From: Methanobacteriota archaeon
GTDB lineage: Archaea > Thermoplasmatota > DTKX01 > VGTL01
Length of the DNA stretch: 52,687 nt
Assembly: GCA_016874675.1 (NCBI GenBank)
Contig: VGTL01000011.1
Location: 1-52,687 of the forward strand
Direction: 5' to 3'
The translations under genes and the position numbers were made by a program. Position 1 is the stretch's first letter. Every line of letters starts with the position of its first letter. The notes beneath the pieces are model-generated. The model did not search any database and had not been told where the DNA came from. It saw only the letters and a program-made list of their open reading frames with translations. Shown here piece after piece: positions 23,240 through 31,306 of the stretch.

Positions 23240-23371
23240 TCATTTCTTCTTCTTCGGCGCATGCGACCCGTCGCAGAAGGGCGGCGTCTTCGAGCCGCCG
23301 CAGGAGCACCAGAAATAGACCCCCGGGTTCATGACCATCAGGTACGGTCCTTTCACCACATCGTCTGCCAT
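23240..23371 (-). CDS. minimal CDGSH-type iron-sulfur protein
   Basis: A 43-aa open frame translated by hand. The whole protein is one CDGSH iron-sulfur motif: C22-S-C24-G-G-S-K-T-P-P-F-C33-D34-G35-S36-H37, matching C-x-C-x2-S-x3-P-x-C-D-G-S-H, which binds a 2Fe-2S cluster through three Cys and one His. The N-terminus MADDVVKGPYLMVMNPG is a short beta region and the C-terminus is APKKKK. The ATG at 23371 has GTGAGG just before it and a TATA-like element at 23401-23411. Its stop codon sits two bases from the edge of repeat block F. Such small proteins are usually electron carriers or cluster donors. Confidence 0.88.
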   Translation of the reverse strand: MADDVVKGPYLMVMNPGVYFWCSCGGSKTPPFCDGSHAPKKKK

Positions 23372-23400
23372 CCTCACACCCGGCCCCCGAGTAAGTCCTG

Positions 23401-23411
23401 ATCGGTATTTG
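23401..23411 (-). promoter_or_regulatory. TATA-like element of the CDGSH gene
   Basis: Minus-strand CAAATACCGAT, about 35 bp before the ATG at 23371. Confidence 0.4.
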
Positions 23412-23441
23412 AGCTATTCCCCGATTCCGGCCGGCCGGGCG

Positions 23442-25073
23442 CTATTCGGACGGTTTCTCGACCCGCAGGCCGGCCGACAGCACGTGCGGCACGATGGAGC
23501 AGAAGCTCGCCGACCAGGTTGTTGCGGTGGAGGCCTCCCTACCGATGCCCCTTGCTTCCCGGAGCACCCGGGCCATGTCGCCGCGCAGCTTGAAAGCGTT
23601 GGGCGCCACCGGCACCAGCTCGCCCTTCCGGATCAGAAAGGCGGTGGAACGGTTGGAGCTTGAGAAACCGGAGGCGCCGTAGCGCGTCGGGTAGGTGTAC
23701 CAGGTCCTCGGGATGTAGAGGGCGTCGCACCGGCACCGCTCCACCAGCTCCTCGAACGACAGGTCCCCGGGCCGTAGCACGAGGTTGGTCGGCGAGTTGG
23801 ACAGCGGCGCGGAGGCCATGCGGCCCGGCCGGGGCCCGAACCGGAAGCCGTTGCCCGGGGGCTCGAGGCCGTAGAGGTGGGCATAGTAGCTGTTCGAGAA
23901 CACGCCCCTCCATATGCCCTCGTCTATGAGCGGTCGGGGAGCGGTCGGGACGCCCTCGTCGTCGAACGTCCGGCTGCCCATGGCACCTTCGAGGTGGGGC
24001 TCCTCGCGCAGCGAGACGGACGGGGCGGCGACGGTGGTGCCCAGCAGGGGCCGCCGGAGCGTGACGCCGTTGCCGGTGGCCGCCCTTTCGGCCGGCAGCC
24101 AGCTCGTCCCCGTGTATATCTGGGCCATGCCCAGCTGGGGCACCAGCATGTGGTCCAACATGTCCGCCACCGAGTAGGGGCCCAGCAGGACGTCGTAGTC
24201 GCCCTCGGGCACGGTGCGCAGGCGGGGCCTCAGCAATCCGAGCTCGAGCGCCTGCCGGGCGGCCGCGGCGGCATCCAGCCCGGAAAGCGACCTCGAGGCG
24301 CTCCAGCCCATCCCCGAGGACAGCACCTCGCCGCCCTCGACCCTCTCGGCGGTGAGCTGGGCCACGGCGCGCGTGTCCTCGCAACGGCCGGTGTCGATGC
24401 CGAGGGAGTTGCACACGCCGAAGACCTCGGAGATGGCGATGACCGAGCCGGCGAGGTCCACCCCCGACGGGCAGAGCCCGGCCGCCTCCGCGGAACCGTC
24501 CACCAGCGCCTCGAACGCCCCTCCCTCGAGAATGGCCCGGTCGGGTGCCAGGCGGGCCGGCCTCCGCCCCGACGGCCCGGCGAGCGACCAAAAGTTCGGG
24601 TCGGGGGGCATGGCGCGCGCGATGGAGCGGGCGTCGGAGGCGACCCGCCCCAGCGAGGCCGAATCGAGATGGACCGTGGCGGCCGTCCCCACCGCGCCCT
24701 TCACGACCACCCTGACGCACGCCTCCATGTTCATGAAGGTCGACACCTGCTGGGCGGCCGGCCCGGCCACCCTCTGCCCGCGCCTCAGCGTCTCGAGGCG
24801 CGTCATGGTCATCCGGTTGCGGGAGACGTAGGCCTCGGCCTGCTCCACATCGCCCAGTGCGAGGGCGAGCTTGAGGAGCCTGCGCGCGATCTCTTCGGGC
24901 TCCTCAAGGCGCGAGGCGAAAGGCGCATGGCGCAAGGGGCGAGGGCGCAAGGGGGAAGGCGCATGGCGCAAGGGAGATTCAGTGGTATTCCCTCCTTTCG
25001 CCTTGCGCCTTGAGCCTTGCGCCTCAGACCTTGCGCCTCGCGCCTTGCGCCCCGCGCCTTCGTCTCTCCCCAT
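23442..25073 (-). CDS. pmbA: TldE/PmbA-family protein with repeat-encoded N-terminal extension
   Basis: The non-catalytic partner of the TldD/TldE metalloprotease, 543 aa as an open frame. The body starts near residue 56 (EEPEEIARRLLKLALALGDVEQAEAYVSR) and includes typical TldE blocks: GYSVADMLDHML-like GPYSVADMLDHMLVP, RTFDDEGVPTAPRPLIDEGIWRG, SNSPTNLVLRPGDLSFEELVE and GFSSSNRSTAFLIRKGELV. Residues 1-55 (for example RKARGARSEAQG) are translated repeat block G. No internal ATG precedes the body, and the ATG at 25073 follows the tldD stop directly (TGA-ATG), so coupled translation through the repeat is the simplest reading. An unrecognised non-ATG start inside is the alternative. It acts with TldD on unfolded or modified peptides. 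Confidence 0.9.
   Translation of the reverse strand: MGRDEGAGRKARGARSEAQGSRRKAKGGNTTESPLRHAPSPLRPRPLRHAPFASRLEEPEEIARRLLKLALALGDVEQAEAYVSRNRMTMTRLETLRRGQRVAGPAAQQVSTFMNMEACVRVVVKGAVGTAATVHLDSASLGRVASDARSIARAMPPDPNFWSLAGPSGRRPARLAPDRAILEGGAFEALVDGSAEAAGLCPSGVDLAGSVIAISEVFGVCNSLGIDTGRCEDTRAVAQLTAERVEGGEVLSSGMGWSASRSLSGLDAAAAARQALELGLLRPRLRTVPEGDYDVLLGPYSVADMLDHMLVPQLGMAQIYTGTSWLPAERAATGNGVTLRRPLLGTTVAAPSVSLREEPHLEGAMGSRTFDDEGVPTAPRPLIDEGIWRGVFSNSYYAHLYGLEPPGNGFRFGPRPGRMASAPLSNSPTNLVLRPGDLSFEELVERCRCDALYIPRTWYTYPTRYGASGFSSSNRSTAFLIRKGELVPVAPNAFKLRGDMARVLREARGIGREASTATTWSASFCSIVPHVLSAGLRVEKPSE
24906..25063. repeat. inverted-repeat block G within the tldE reading frame
   Basis: The left arm, GGCGCGAGG/GGCGCATGG/GGCGCAAGGG (24907-24972), is followed by an apex near 24973-24995 with TTCAGTGGTATTCCC. 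The right arm is CGCCTTGCGCCTTGAGCC... (24998-25063). It sits at the 5' end of tldE on the minus strand and is open in that frame. Confidence 0.85.
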
Positions 25074-26549
25074 TCACCCCACCCCCACGACTTTGGCCTT
25101 CCCGGCCATGAGCGGCCCGCCGTTGGTCACGCGCTGTATCTGCATCGGGTCGCCCTTTCCGCAGTTGGGTATCGGGTAGAGCCTGAACGTGGCCGGGCCG
25201 CCCACTCGGAATATCGAGCCGAAGTACTCGCGCGTGTTCCCTATGAGCGCCAGGTTCTTCAGGCGGCGGGAAAGCTCGCCCTTCCTGATCTCCCAGCCGT
25301 CGTAGGCGTTGATCTGCCACCGGTACCGCCGCGAGTCTATGGACGGGATGCTCTGGTGGCCCAGGAGCACGCCGTCCCGCACGTCCTCTATCATCTCCTC
25401 GAGGCTCCGGGGGCCCTCCGGGTCGGGCTCGAAGTAGGTGTTGGACATCCGGACGAGGGGGAGGAGGCCGGCGCTGATCGAGCGCATGCCCCCGTTGGGC
25501 CGCACCCCCAGGAGCGCCGCCGACTGGCGGCCGTTGAGGAACTCCCGCAGCACCCCGTCCTCGATGTGGACCACCCGGCCCGATGGCACGCCCTCGTCGT
25601 CGTACGGGTAGGTTCCGTAGCACCCCCGGTGCTTCAGTATCGGCCGGGCGTCGGAGACGGCGTTCACCAGGCGGGAGCCGACCCTCTTGCCCACCTTCTC
25701 CGTCCACCACGACCGGCCGGCCCAGGCCGACTCGCCGCCGAGCACCCGGTCGGCCTCGCAGGGGTGCCCCACTATCTCGTGGACCAGTAGCGAGTTGTAG
25801 CAGGGGCGCGTGACTACCGTCGTGACGCGCGTTTCGGGCGCCACGGCCTTCGAAGCCAGCTCCGAGGCCGTGCGCGCCACGTCGACCGCTGTCTCCTCCG
25901 GCCCAAGCTCCCGGACGAACTCCCAGCCGCCCCGGGCGCCCCAGGGCCTGTAAACGGACTGCGAGGCCGAGGCCCCGGCCCCCCCGCCGGCCGAGGCCGA
26001 GGAGAAGAGCCATCCCCCGACGTGGAATACCTCCTCGCGGATGTTGCTGCCCTCCGTGCTCGAGAAGTGCCTGACCGCCTCCGTCAGGGCGACGCTCGAG
26101 GTCGCCATCACCACTCCCGGGACCCCCTTCATGAGCCCTGTCAGGCGGGTGCAGAGCTCCTGCAGGTCCTCCGTCGTCGCCCCGGTCCTCCGGGTGTAGG
26201 GTATGTCGGCCCGGACGGGGCGCACCGGCGCAAGCTCGACGGGAGGGCAGCGGGAGGCGGCCCGGGCCGACGAGACCGCGCGCTCGAGGCATTGCGCGGC
26301 CGTGGACCGAAGCTCCCTGCCCGTGGAGATGTCGGAGGAGGCGAAGCCCCAGGTGCCGCCCGCGAGGGCCCGCACGCCGATGCAGCTTCCGGCGCCCCGA
26401 AACAGGCTCTTGATGTCCCCGTTCTCCGCGTAGGCGCCCTCCGACAGGCAGCTTTCGGCCCTGACGTCGGCGAACGTCACGCCCTTCGCGAGCGCGGACT
26501 CCATCATGCGGTCGAGGAAAGACCCGTCGATTCGGAGCATGCCTGTCAT
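25074..26549 (-). CDS. tldD: TldD metalloprotease
   Basis: The catalytic subunit of the TldD/TldE (PmbA) zinc protease, 491 aa. The metal site is H257-E258-I-V-G-H262 (HExxxH) in LLVHEIVGHPCEADRV, with the later family motif PNCGKGDPMQIQRVTNGGPLMAGKAKVVGVG at the C-terminus including the conserved Cys. YGTYPYDDEGVPSGRVVHIEDGVLREFLNGRQSA is also typical. The start MTGMLRIDGSFLDRMMESALAKGVTFADVRAE at 26549 is preferred because the TATA box at 26573-26581 lies upstream of it; a longer frame to 26687 runs through repeat block H. tldE follows with TGA-ATG coupling. Confidence 0.95.
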   Translation of the reverse strand: MTGMLRIDGSFLDRMMESALAKGVTFADVRAESCLSEGAYAENGDIKSLFRGAGSCIGVRALAGGTWGFASSDISTGRELRSTAAQCLERAVSSARAASRCPPVELAPVRPVRADIPYTRRTGATTEDLQELCTRLTGLMKGVPGVVMATSSVALTEAVRHFSSTEGSNIREEVFHVGGWLFSSASAGGGAGASASQSVYRPWGARGGWEFVRELGPEETAVDVARTASELASKAVAPETRVTTVVTRPCYNSLLVHEIVGHPCEADRVLGGESAWAGRSWWTEKVGKRVGSRLVNAVSDARPILKHRGCYGTYPYDDEGVPSGRVVHIEDGVLREFLNGRQSAALLGVRPNGGMRSISAGLLPLVRMSNTYFEPDPEGPRSLEEMIEDVRDGVLLGHQSIPSIDSRRYRWQINAYDGWEIRKGELSRRLKNLALIGNTREYFGSIFRVGGPATFRLYPIPNCGKGDPMQIQRVTNGGPLMAGKAKVVGVG

Positions 26550-26572
26550 CGCGAGGCGACGTGCCCGATGAC

Positions 26573-26581
26573 GCATAAAGC
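26573..26581 (-). promoter_or_regulatory. TATA box of tldD-tldE
   Basis: Minus-strand CTTTATGCG, 24-32 bp before the ATG at 26549, implying a nearly leaderless message. Repeat block H begins about ten bases upstream. Confidence 0.55.
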
Positions 26582-26591
26582 TTGCGCGCGG

Positions 26592-26702
26592 GGAATCGGG
26601 GTGCGGGGTGCCGGGTGCCGGGTGCCGGGTCACGACGCGTCGTCCCTTGCACCCTGCACCCCGCACCCTGCTCCCGGCACCCGGCACCCGGCACCCTGCA
26701 GT
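26592..26702. repeat. inverted-repeat block H (GGGTGCC heptamers, ACGAC-gc-GTCGT apex)
   Basis: The left arm is GGGGTGC/GGGTGCC units (26598-26630), the apex ACGAC-GC-GTCGT at 26632-26643, and the right arm CCTTGCACCCTGCACC...GGCACCC (26644-26698). It fills the space between the divergent tldD and thiC promoters. Confidence 0.9.
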
Positions 26703-26708
26703 CCTGGC

Positions 26709-26718
26709 AAATGTTTAA
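26709..26718 (+). promoter_or_regulatory. TATA-like element of thiC
   Basis: AAATGTTTAAG. A start about 25 bp downstream falls near the ATG at 26744. I see no THI-box riboswitch sequence (no CTGAGA) between it and the gene. Confidence 0.5.
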
Positions 26719-26743
26719 GTCACCGACGCCCATGGCGCGGGCG

Positions 26744-28015
26744 ATGGCCCTCATCGACGAGGCGCGGAGGCGGATTCCCTCCGAGGTCCGGCGGGTCGCA
26801 AGGCGCGAGAGCCTCGACCCGGAGCAGGTGCGCCGCAGGCTCGTCTCCGGGAGGGTCGTCATCCCCTGCAACCCGGTGCACGCGCCCGGGCCCATCGGAA
26901 TCGGCGAGGGCCTCGGCGTCAAGGTCAACGTCAACATCGGCTCGAGCCGCGACCGGTGCAGCCTCAGGGAGGAGCTGCTCAAGGCGCGCGCGGCGGTGAA
27001 GCTAGGGACGGACGCGATAATGGACCTTTCAACCGGCGGCGACACGCGGGCCATACGGAGGGCGCTGCTCAAGGCCGTCAGTGTCCCCCTGGGGACCGTC
27101 CCAATCTACGAGACGGCCCTCGAGACCCTCAAGACCCGGAGCGCCCGGGTCATCGACATGAGCGAGGACGCCATCTTCGCGACCATCGAGCGCCAGGCGC
27201 GCGAGGGCGTGGACTTCATGACCGTCCACTGCGGCATAACGCGCGAGAGCGTCGCGCGATTGAAAAAATCGGGCCGCATCGCCGACATAGTCAGCCGCGG
27301 CGGGGCGTTCCTTTCGGCCTGGATACTGCACAACGAGAAGGAGAACCCGCTCTACTCGGATTACGATTACCTGCTGGAGCTCGCGCGCAAGCACGAGTTC
27401 GCCCTGAGCCTCGGCGACGGCCTCCGGCCGGGCTGCATCGCCGACGCCACGGACCGCGCCCAGCTCCAGGAGCTCATAATACTGGGCGAGCTCGTCGACC
27501 GCGCCCGGAAATCCCGCGTGCAGGCGATGGTCGAGGGGCCGGGCCATGTGCCGCTCGACCAGATAGAGGCGAACATACGGGCCCAGAAGACGGTCTGCAA
27601 GGGGGCCCCGTTCTATGTCCTGGGGCCGCTGGTCACGGACATCGCGCCCGGCTACGACCACATCACCAGCGCCATCGGGGGCGCGCTGGCGGCCTGGTTC
27701 GGCGCGGATTTCCTCTGCTATGTCACGCCCTCGGAGCACCTTTCGCTGCCCACCGTGGAAGATGTCAGGCAGGGGACGGTGGCATCGCGCATAGCGGCGC
27801 ATGCGGCCGACCTTGCCCGCGGCATCGGCTGGGAGCGGGACATCGCGATGGCCAGGGCGCGCAAGGCCCTCGACTGGGAGGGGCAGTTCCGGCAGGCTAT
27901 AGACCCCGAACACGCGCGTGAGGTCAGGAGCAGGCACAAGCCCAGAAAATCGGAGCGGACCTGCACGATGTGCGGGGACCTGTGCGCGATGGCGATAGAC
28001 GACGAGTTCGTCTGA
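26744..28015 (+). CDS. thiC: phosphomethylpyrimidine synthase ThiC
   Basis: A 423-aa radical SAM enzyme that converts 5-aminoimidazole ribotide to the HMP-phosphate precursor of thiamin. The N-terminus ALIDEARRRIPSEVRRVARRESLDPEQVRRRLVSGRVVIPCN and the core MDLSTGGDTRAIRRALL, FMTVHCGITRE, GDGLRPGCIADA and VEGPGHVPLDQI are family signatures. The SAM-cluster cysteines are at the C-terminus: C407-T-M-C410-G-D-L-C414, a CX2CX3C spacing, one residue shorter than CX2CX4C in the bacterial enzyme; as I recall, archaeal forms share this. ATGs at 26711 and 26732 are alternative starts; I use 26744 because the 26711 ATG lies inside the TATA-like element. It is monocistronic, divergent from tldD. Confidence 0.95.
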   Translation: MALIDEARRRIPSEVRRVARRESLDPEQVRRRLVSGRVVIPCNPVHAPGPIGIGEGLGVKVNVNIGSSRDRCSLREELLKARAAVKLGTDAIMDLSTGGDTRAIRRALLKAVSVPLGTVPIYETALETLKTRSARVIDMSEDAIFATIERQAREGVDFMTVHCGITRESVARLKKSGRIADIVSRGGAFLSAWILHNEKENPLYSDYDYLLELARKHEFALSLGDGLRPGCIADATDRAQLQELIILGELVDRARKSRVQAMVEGPGHVPLDQIEANIRAQKTVCKGAPFYVLGPLVTDIAPGYDHITSAIGGALAAWFGADFLCYVTPSEHLSLPTVEDVRQGTVASRIAAHAADLARGIGWERDIAMARARKALDWEGQFRQAIDPEHAREVRSRHKPRKSERTCTMCGDLCAMAIDDEFV

Positions 28016-28098
28016 TCGTCGTGTCCTTGTCGGCCCGGGGGGCGCACCACGGCGCCCAGGTTCCCGTGAGAAACGCTATCTCGAACCATTTGCATGGC

Positions 28099-28109
28099 AA
28101 CCATTATAT
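28099..28109 (+). promoter_or_regulatory. TATA box of gcvPA-gcvPB
   Basis: AACCATTATATC. Predicted initiation near 28130 leaves a leader with GGGTGG before the paired ATGs at 28152/28155. Confidence 0.6.
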
Positions 28110-28154
28110 CTCGCCCGTACGTTGGGCGCCCCGGGAGCGACAAAGGGTGGAATG

Positions 28155-29543
28155 ATGGGGGAGGAACCGACCGGTCCCGCGGCGTGCCAGTTCAACTTCG
28201 AAAAGCTGCTTCCGGGCCTCAAGGAGAAGCGGGAGCTTCTCGAGGGCGCCGGAGTGAAATCCATCGACGAGCTCTTCGCTGACATACCCCGCGAGGTCAG
28301 AATCGATTCTCTGGACCTGCCCGAGGGGCTCGTGGAGTGCGAGCTCGCCTCCCACATGAGGAAGCTCCTCGGCGCCAACCGGACCTCCCGGGACATGCTC
28401 TCGTTCCTGGGCGCAGGTATGTACCCCAACTACGTCCCGGCGGTGGTCAAGGCCGTGGCGGGGCGCGCGGAGTTCGTCACCTCCTACACACCCTACCAGG
28501 CGGAGGTCTCCCAGGGGCTGCTCCAGGCGCTCTGGGAGTTCCAGAGCCTGATGTGCGAGCTCACCGGTATGGAAGTGACCAACACCTCCATGTACGACGG
28601 CCCGACCGCCCTGGGGGAGGCGGCCCTCATGGCGGCGCGCGCCACCAGGCGCAAGGAGGTCCTCGTGCCCGCGGCGATGCACTGGGAGAAGAAGGAGGTG
28701 CTCCGCACATACACCCTCGGGCCGGGCCTCGCGATAAAGGAGGTGCCCTTCGAGCCCGCGACGGGACGGCTGGACCTGGCCGCCCTCAAACCCATGATAA
28801 CGGACGACACAGCCGCGCTCGTGGTCTCCAATCCCAATTTCTTCGGCGTGTGGGAGGAGGCCGCCACCGAGCTCAAGGGCATGCTGGGCGGGGCCCTGTT
28901 CATAGTCGACGCGAACCCCATCTCGCTGGGGATGGCCAGGGCACCGGGCGAATACGGGGCCGACATCGTGGTCGGGGAGGGCCAGCCCCTGGGCGTCGGG
29001 CCGACGTTCGGCGGCCCGTCGTTCGGCATCCTCACCACCAGGAAGAAGCACCTGCGCGACATGCCGGGCCGGCTCATCGGGATGACCCGGGACGCCGACG
29101 GGGCGCGCGCCTTCTGCATGACCCTGCAGACGCGCGAGCAGCACATCCGGCGCGGGAAGGCGACCTCCAACATCTGCTCCAACGAAGCGCTCTGCTCGGT
29201 GGCGGCGGCGGCCTACCTTTCGTTGCTGGGCCGCGACGGGCTGCGCGGACTGGGCATCCGGCTGGGGAAGAAGGCGCTCCAGCTCTCCGAGAGGCTGCGG
29301 CGCGTGGAGGGCGTGGAGGCCCCGGTCTTCCGGTCGCGCCACTTCAACGAGTTCGTGCTCCGCACCCGGGGCTCGGTGAAGGCCGCCTGCGCCGCCGCCC
29401 AAAAGCGCGGCATCCTGGCCGGCGTCCGGCTCAAGCAGCACTTCCCCGAGCTGGGGGAGGCCCTCCTGGTCACGGTGCACGAGGGCCACGACGGGAGCGA
29501 CTTCGAGCGCCTCGCCGAGGCGTTCTCGGAGGTGGGCCGGTGA
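28155..29543 (+). CDS. gcvPA: glycine dehydrogenase (decarboxylating) subunit 1
   Basis: The N-terminal half of the split P-protein of the glycine cleavage system, 462 aa. P-protein decarboxylates glycine on PLP and passes the aminomethyl group to the lipoyl arm of H-protein. Family blocks are [65 protein letters not shown] and [24 protein letters not shown], ending in [27 protein letters not shown] just before the ATG decides the start; a TTG start at 28122 is unlikely. Its stop overlaps the start of gcvPB (GTGA). No gcvT, gcvH or lipoate genes are in the window. Confidence 0.96.
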   Translation: MGEEPTGPAACQFNFEKLLPGLKEKRELLEGAGVKSIDELFADIPREVRIDSLDLPEGLVECELASHMRKLLGANRTSRDMLSFLGAGMYPNYVPAVVKAVAGRAEFVTSYTPYQAEVSQGLLQALWEFQSLMCELTGMEVTNTSMYDGPTALGEAALMAARATRRKEVLVPAAMHWEKKEVLRTYTLGPGLAIKEVPFEPATGRLDLAALKPMITDDTAALVVSNPNFFGVWEEAATELKGMLGGALFIVDANPISLGMARAPGEYGADIVVGEGQPLGVGPTFGGPSFGILTTRKKHLRDMPGRLIGMTRDADGARAFCMTLQTREQHIRRGKATSNICSNEALCSVAAAAYLSLLGRDGLRGLGIRLGKKALQLSERLRRVEGVEAPVFRSRHFNEFVLRTRGSVKAACAAAQKRGILAGVRLKQHFPELGEALLVTVHEGHDGSDFERLAEAFSEVGR

Positions 29544-30994
29544 GCAGCCGCTACCGCCAGGCCCGCTACGACGAGCCGCTGCTCGTCGACATCGAGAAGG
29601 GCTCCGGGCTGGAGGAGGAGGTGCCCGACGGCCTCCTGCCCGAAAGCCTGGTCCGCACCGAGCTCAGGATCCCCAAGCTCACGGAGGTGGAGGTCGTCCG
29701 CCACTACACGCACCTTTCGCAGATGAACTACGGAGTGGACTCCGGGTTCTACCCGCTGGGCTCGTGCACCATGAAGTTCAACCCCAAGATCTGCGACGAG
29801 GTGGTGGGCTGGCCCGAGGTCGCCGAGCTGCACCCGTACCAGGACGAATCCACCGTCCAGGGCGCCCTGGGGCTGATGTTCGAGCTCCAGAGGTACCTTT
29901 GCGAGATCGCCGGCATGGACGCCGTGTCCCTCCAGCCGGCGGCCGGCGCCCACGGGGAGTTCACCGGGATGCTGATAGTGCGGGCGTTCCACGAGGCCAA
30001 CGGGGAGCTCGGGAAGCGGACCCAGGTCATCGTGCCCGACACGGCCCACGGCACCAACCCGGCCTCGGCCGTCATGGCCGGCTTCGAGGTGGTCGAGATA
30101 CCTTCCAGCAAGGACGGGACCGTCGACCTCGACGCGCTGAGGGCGGCCGTTTCCGGGAAAACGGCGGCGTTCATGCTGACCAACCCCAACACGCTGGGCA
30201 TCTTCGAGGACAGGATACTCGATATTGCCAAGACAGTCCACGACGCCGGCGCCCTGCTGTACTACGACGGGGCCAACCTCAACGCCATCATGGGCAGGGC
30301 CCGGCCGGGGGACATGAACTTCGACATCGTGCACTTCAACCTGCACAAGACATTCGCCACGCCCCACGGGGGAGGCGGGCCCGGCTCGGGGCCCGTCGGC
30401 GTCAAGAAATTTCTCGAGCCCTTTTTGCCGGTCCCGACCGTCGAGTGCGACGGCGACGAGTACTATCTCGACTACGACCGGCCCAGGTCGATAGGCAAGA
30501 TAAAGGGCTTCTACGGCAACTTCGGCGTGCTCGTCCGGGCCTACGTGTACATCCGCCTGCTGGGCGCCACCGGCCTGAAGAACGCCAGCGATATGGCCGT
30601 GCTCAACTCGAACTACCTCAGGGCGAGGCTCGAGGGGCACTACACGCTGCCCCACCGGAGGCTGCGCAAGCACGAGTTCGTGCTCAGCGGCGACGTCCTC
30701 AAGAAGAAGGGCTGCAAGACGCTCGACCTCGCCAAGCGGCTGCTCGACTACGGCTTCCACGCCCCGACCATCTACTTCCCTCACCTCGTGGACGAGGCCA
30801 TAATGATAGAGCCGACGGAGTCGGAGAACAAGGCCACCCTGGACGCCTTCGTGGAGGCGATGCTGCAGATCCTCAAGGACAAGCCGGAGGACATCAAGAA
30901 CGCGCCGCACAACGCGGCCGTCAGGCGGGTGGACGACGTCCAGGCGGCAAGGGTGCCGGTGCTGACCTGGAAGGACCTGAATGCTGCAAAGTAG
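29540..30994 (+). CDS. gcvPB: glycine dehydrogenase (decarboxylating) subunit 2
   Basis: The C-terminal half of the split P-protein, 484 aa, which carries the PLP lysine: K270 in [23 protein letters not shown]. Other signatures are [45 protein letters not shown] and [11 protein letters not shown]. Translation starts at a GTG whose bases overlap the TGA of gcvPA, with GGAGGTGGG just upstream. The C-terminal tail ([21 protein letters not shown]) is normal for archaeal subunits. Repeat block I starts almost immediately after the stop. Confidence 0.97.
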   Translation: MSSRYRQARYDEPLLVDIEKGSGLEEEVPDGLLPESLVRTELRIPKLTEVEVVRHYTHLSQMNYGVDSGFYPLGSCTMKFNPKICDEVVGWPEVAELHPYQDESTVQGALGLMFELQRYLCEIAGMDAVSLQPAAGAHGEFTGMLIVRAFHEANGELGKRTQVIVPDTAHGTNPASAVMAGFEVVEIPSSKDGTVDLDALRAAVSGKTAAFMLTNPNTLGIFEDRILDIAKTVHDAGALLYYDGANLNAIMGRARPGDMNFDIVHFNLHKTFATPHGGGGPGSGPVGVKKFLEPFLPVPTVECDGDEYYLDYDRPRSIGKIKGFYGNFGVLVRAYVYIRLLGATGLKNASDMAVLNSNYLRARLEGHYTLPHRRLRKHEFVLSGDVLKKKGCKTLDLAKRLLDYGFHAPTIYFPHLVDEAIMIEPTESENKATLDAFVEAMLQILKDKPEDIKNAPHNAAVRRVDDVQAARVPVLTWKDLNAAK

Positions 30995-30997
30995 TTG

Positions 30998-31222
30998 AAG
31001 GGGCAGCGGGCAGCGGGCAGCGGGGAGCAGTGGGGCAGCGGGCCGCGGCAGGAAGGCGCGAGGCGCAGGGCGCGAGGCTTGAGGCGCATGGGGCATGGCG
31101 CAAGGAGAAAGGAAGCAATCTCGAATCCCCCCATTATCATCTGACCTTCCCCTTTGCCTTGTGCCTTCGTCCCTTGCGCCGTGCGCCTTGCGCCTCGCGC
31201 CTTCCAACAAACCCTTCCCCCA
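30998..31222. repeat. inverted-repeat block I, nested arms, apex shared with block F
   Basis: Outer arms are GGGCAGC units (31000-31052) and a short GTTGCC...CACTGCCC part (31215-31230). Inner arms are GGCGCGAGG/GGCGCAGGG (31053-31100) and CGCCTTGCGCCTCGCGCC (31160-31203). The apex (31101-31150) has AAGCAATCTCGAATCCCCCC as in block F. The block lies between gcvPB and the Kelch gene, both on the plus strand. Confidence 0.9.
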
Positions 31223-31274
31223 CTGCCCGTTGCCTTTCCCGTCCGTCCTTGCCGTTTTCGGCGCCGCACCAAAA

Positions 31275-31286
31275 CCATAATAATCG
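31275..31286 (+). promoter_or_regulatory. TATA-like element of the Kelch gene
   Basis: CCATAATAATCG, about 25 bp before the ATG at 31307, so the transcript would be leaderless. Confidence 0.45.
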
Positions 31287-31306
31287 GCCCTGTCAATCAA
31301 TAACCG

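Noticed and set aside
26592-26743. TPP riboswitch upstream of thiC (GGGGTGC resembles the start of a THI box).
   Set aside because: GGGGTGC belongs to repeat block H; no CTGAGA or second arm is present.
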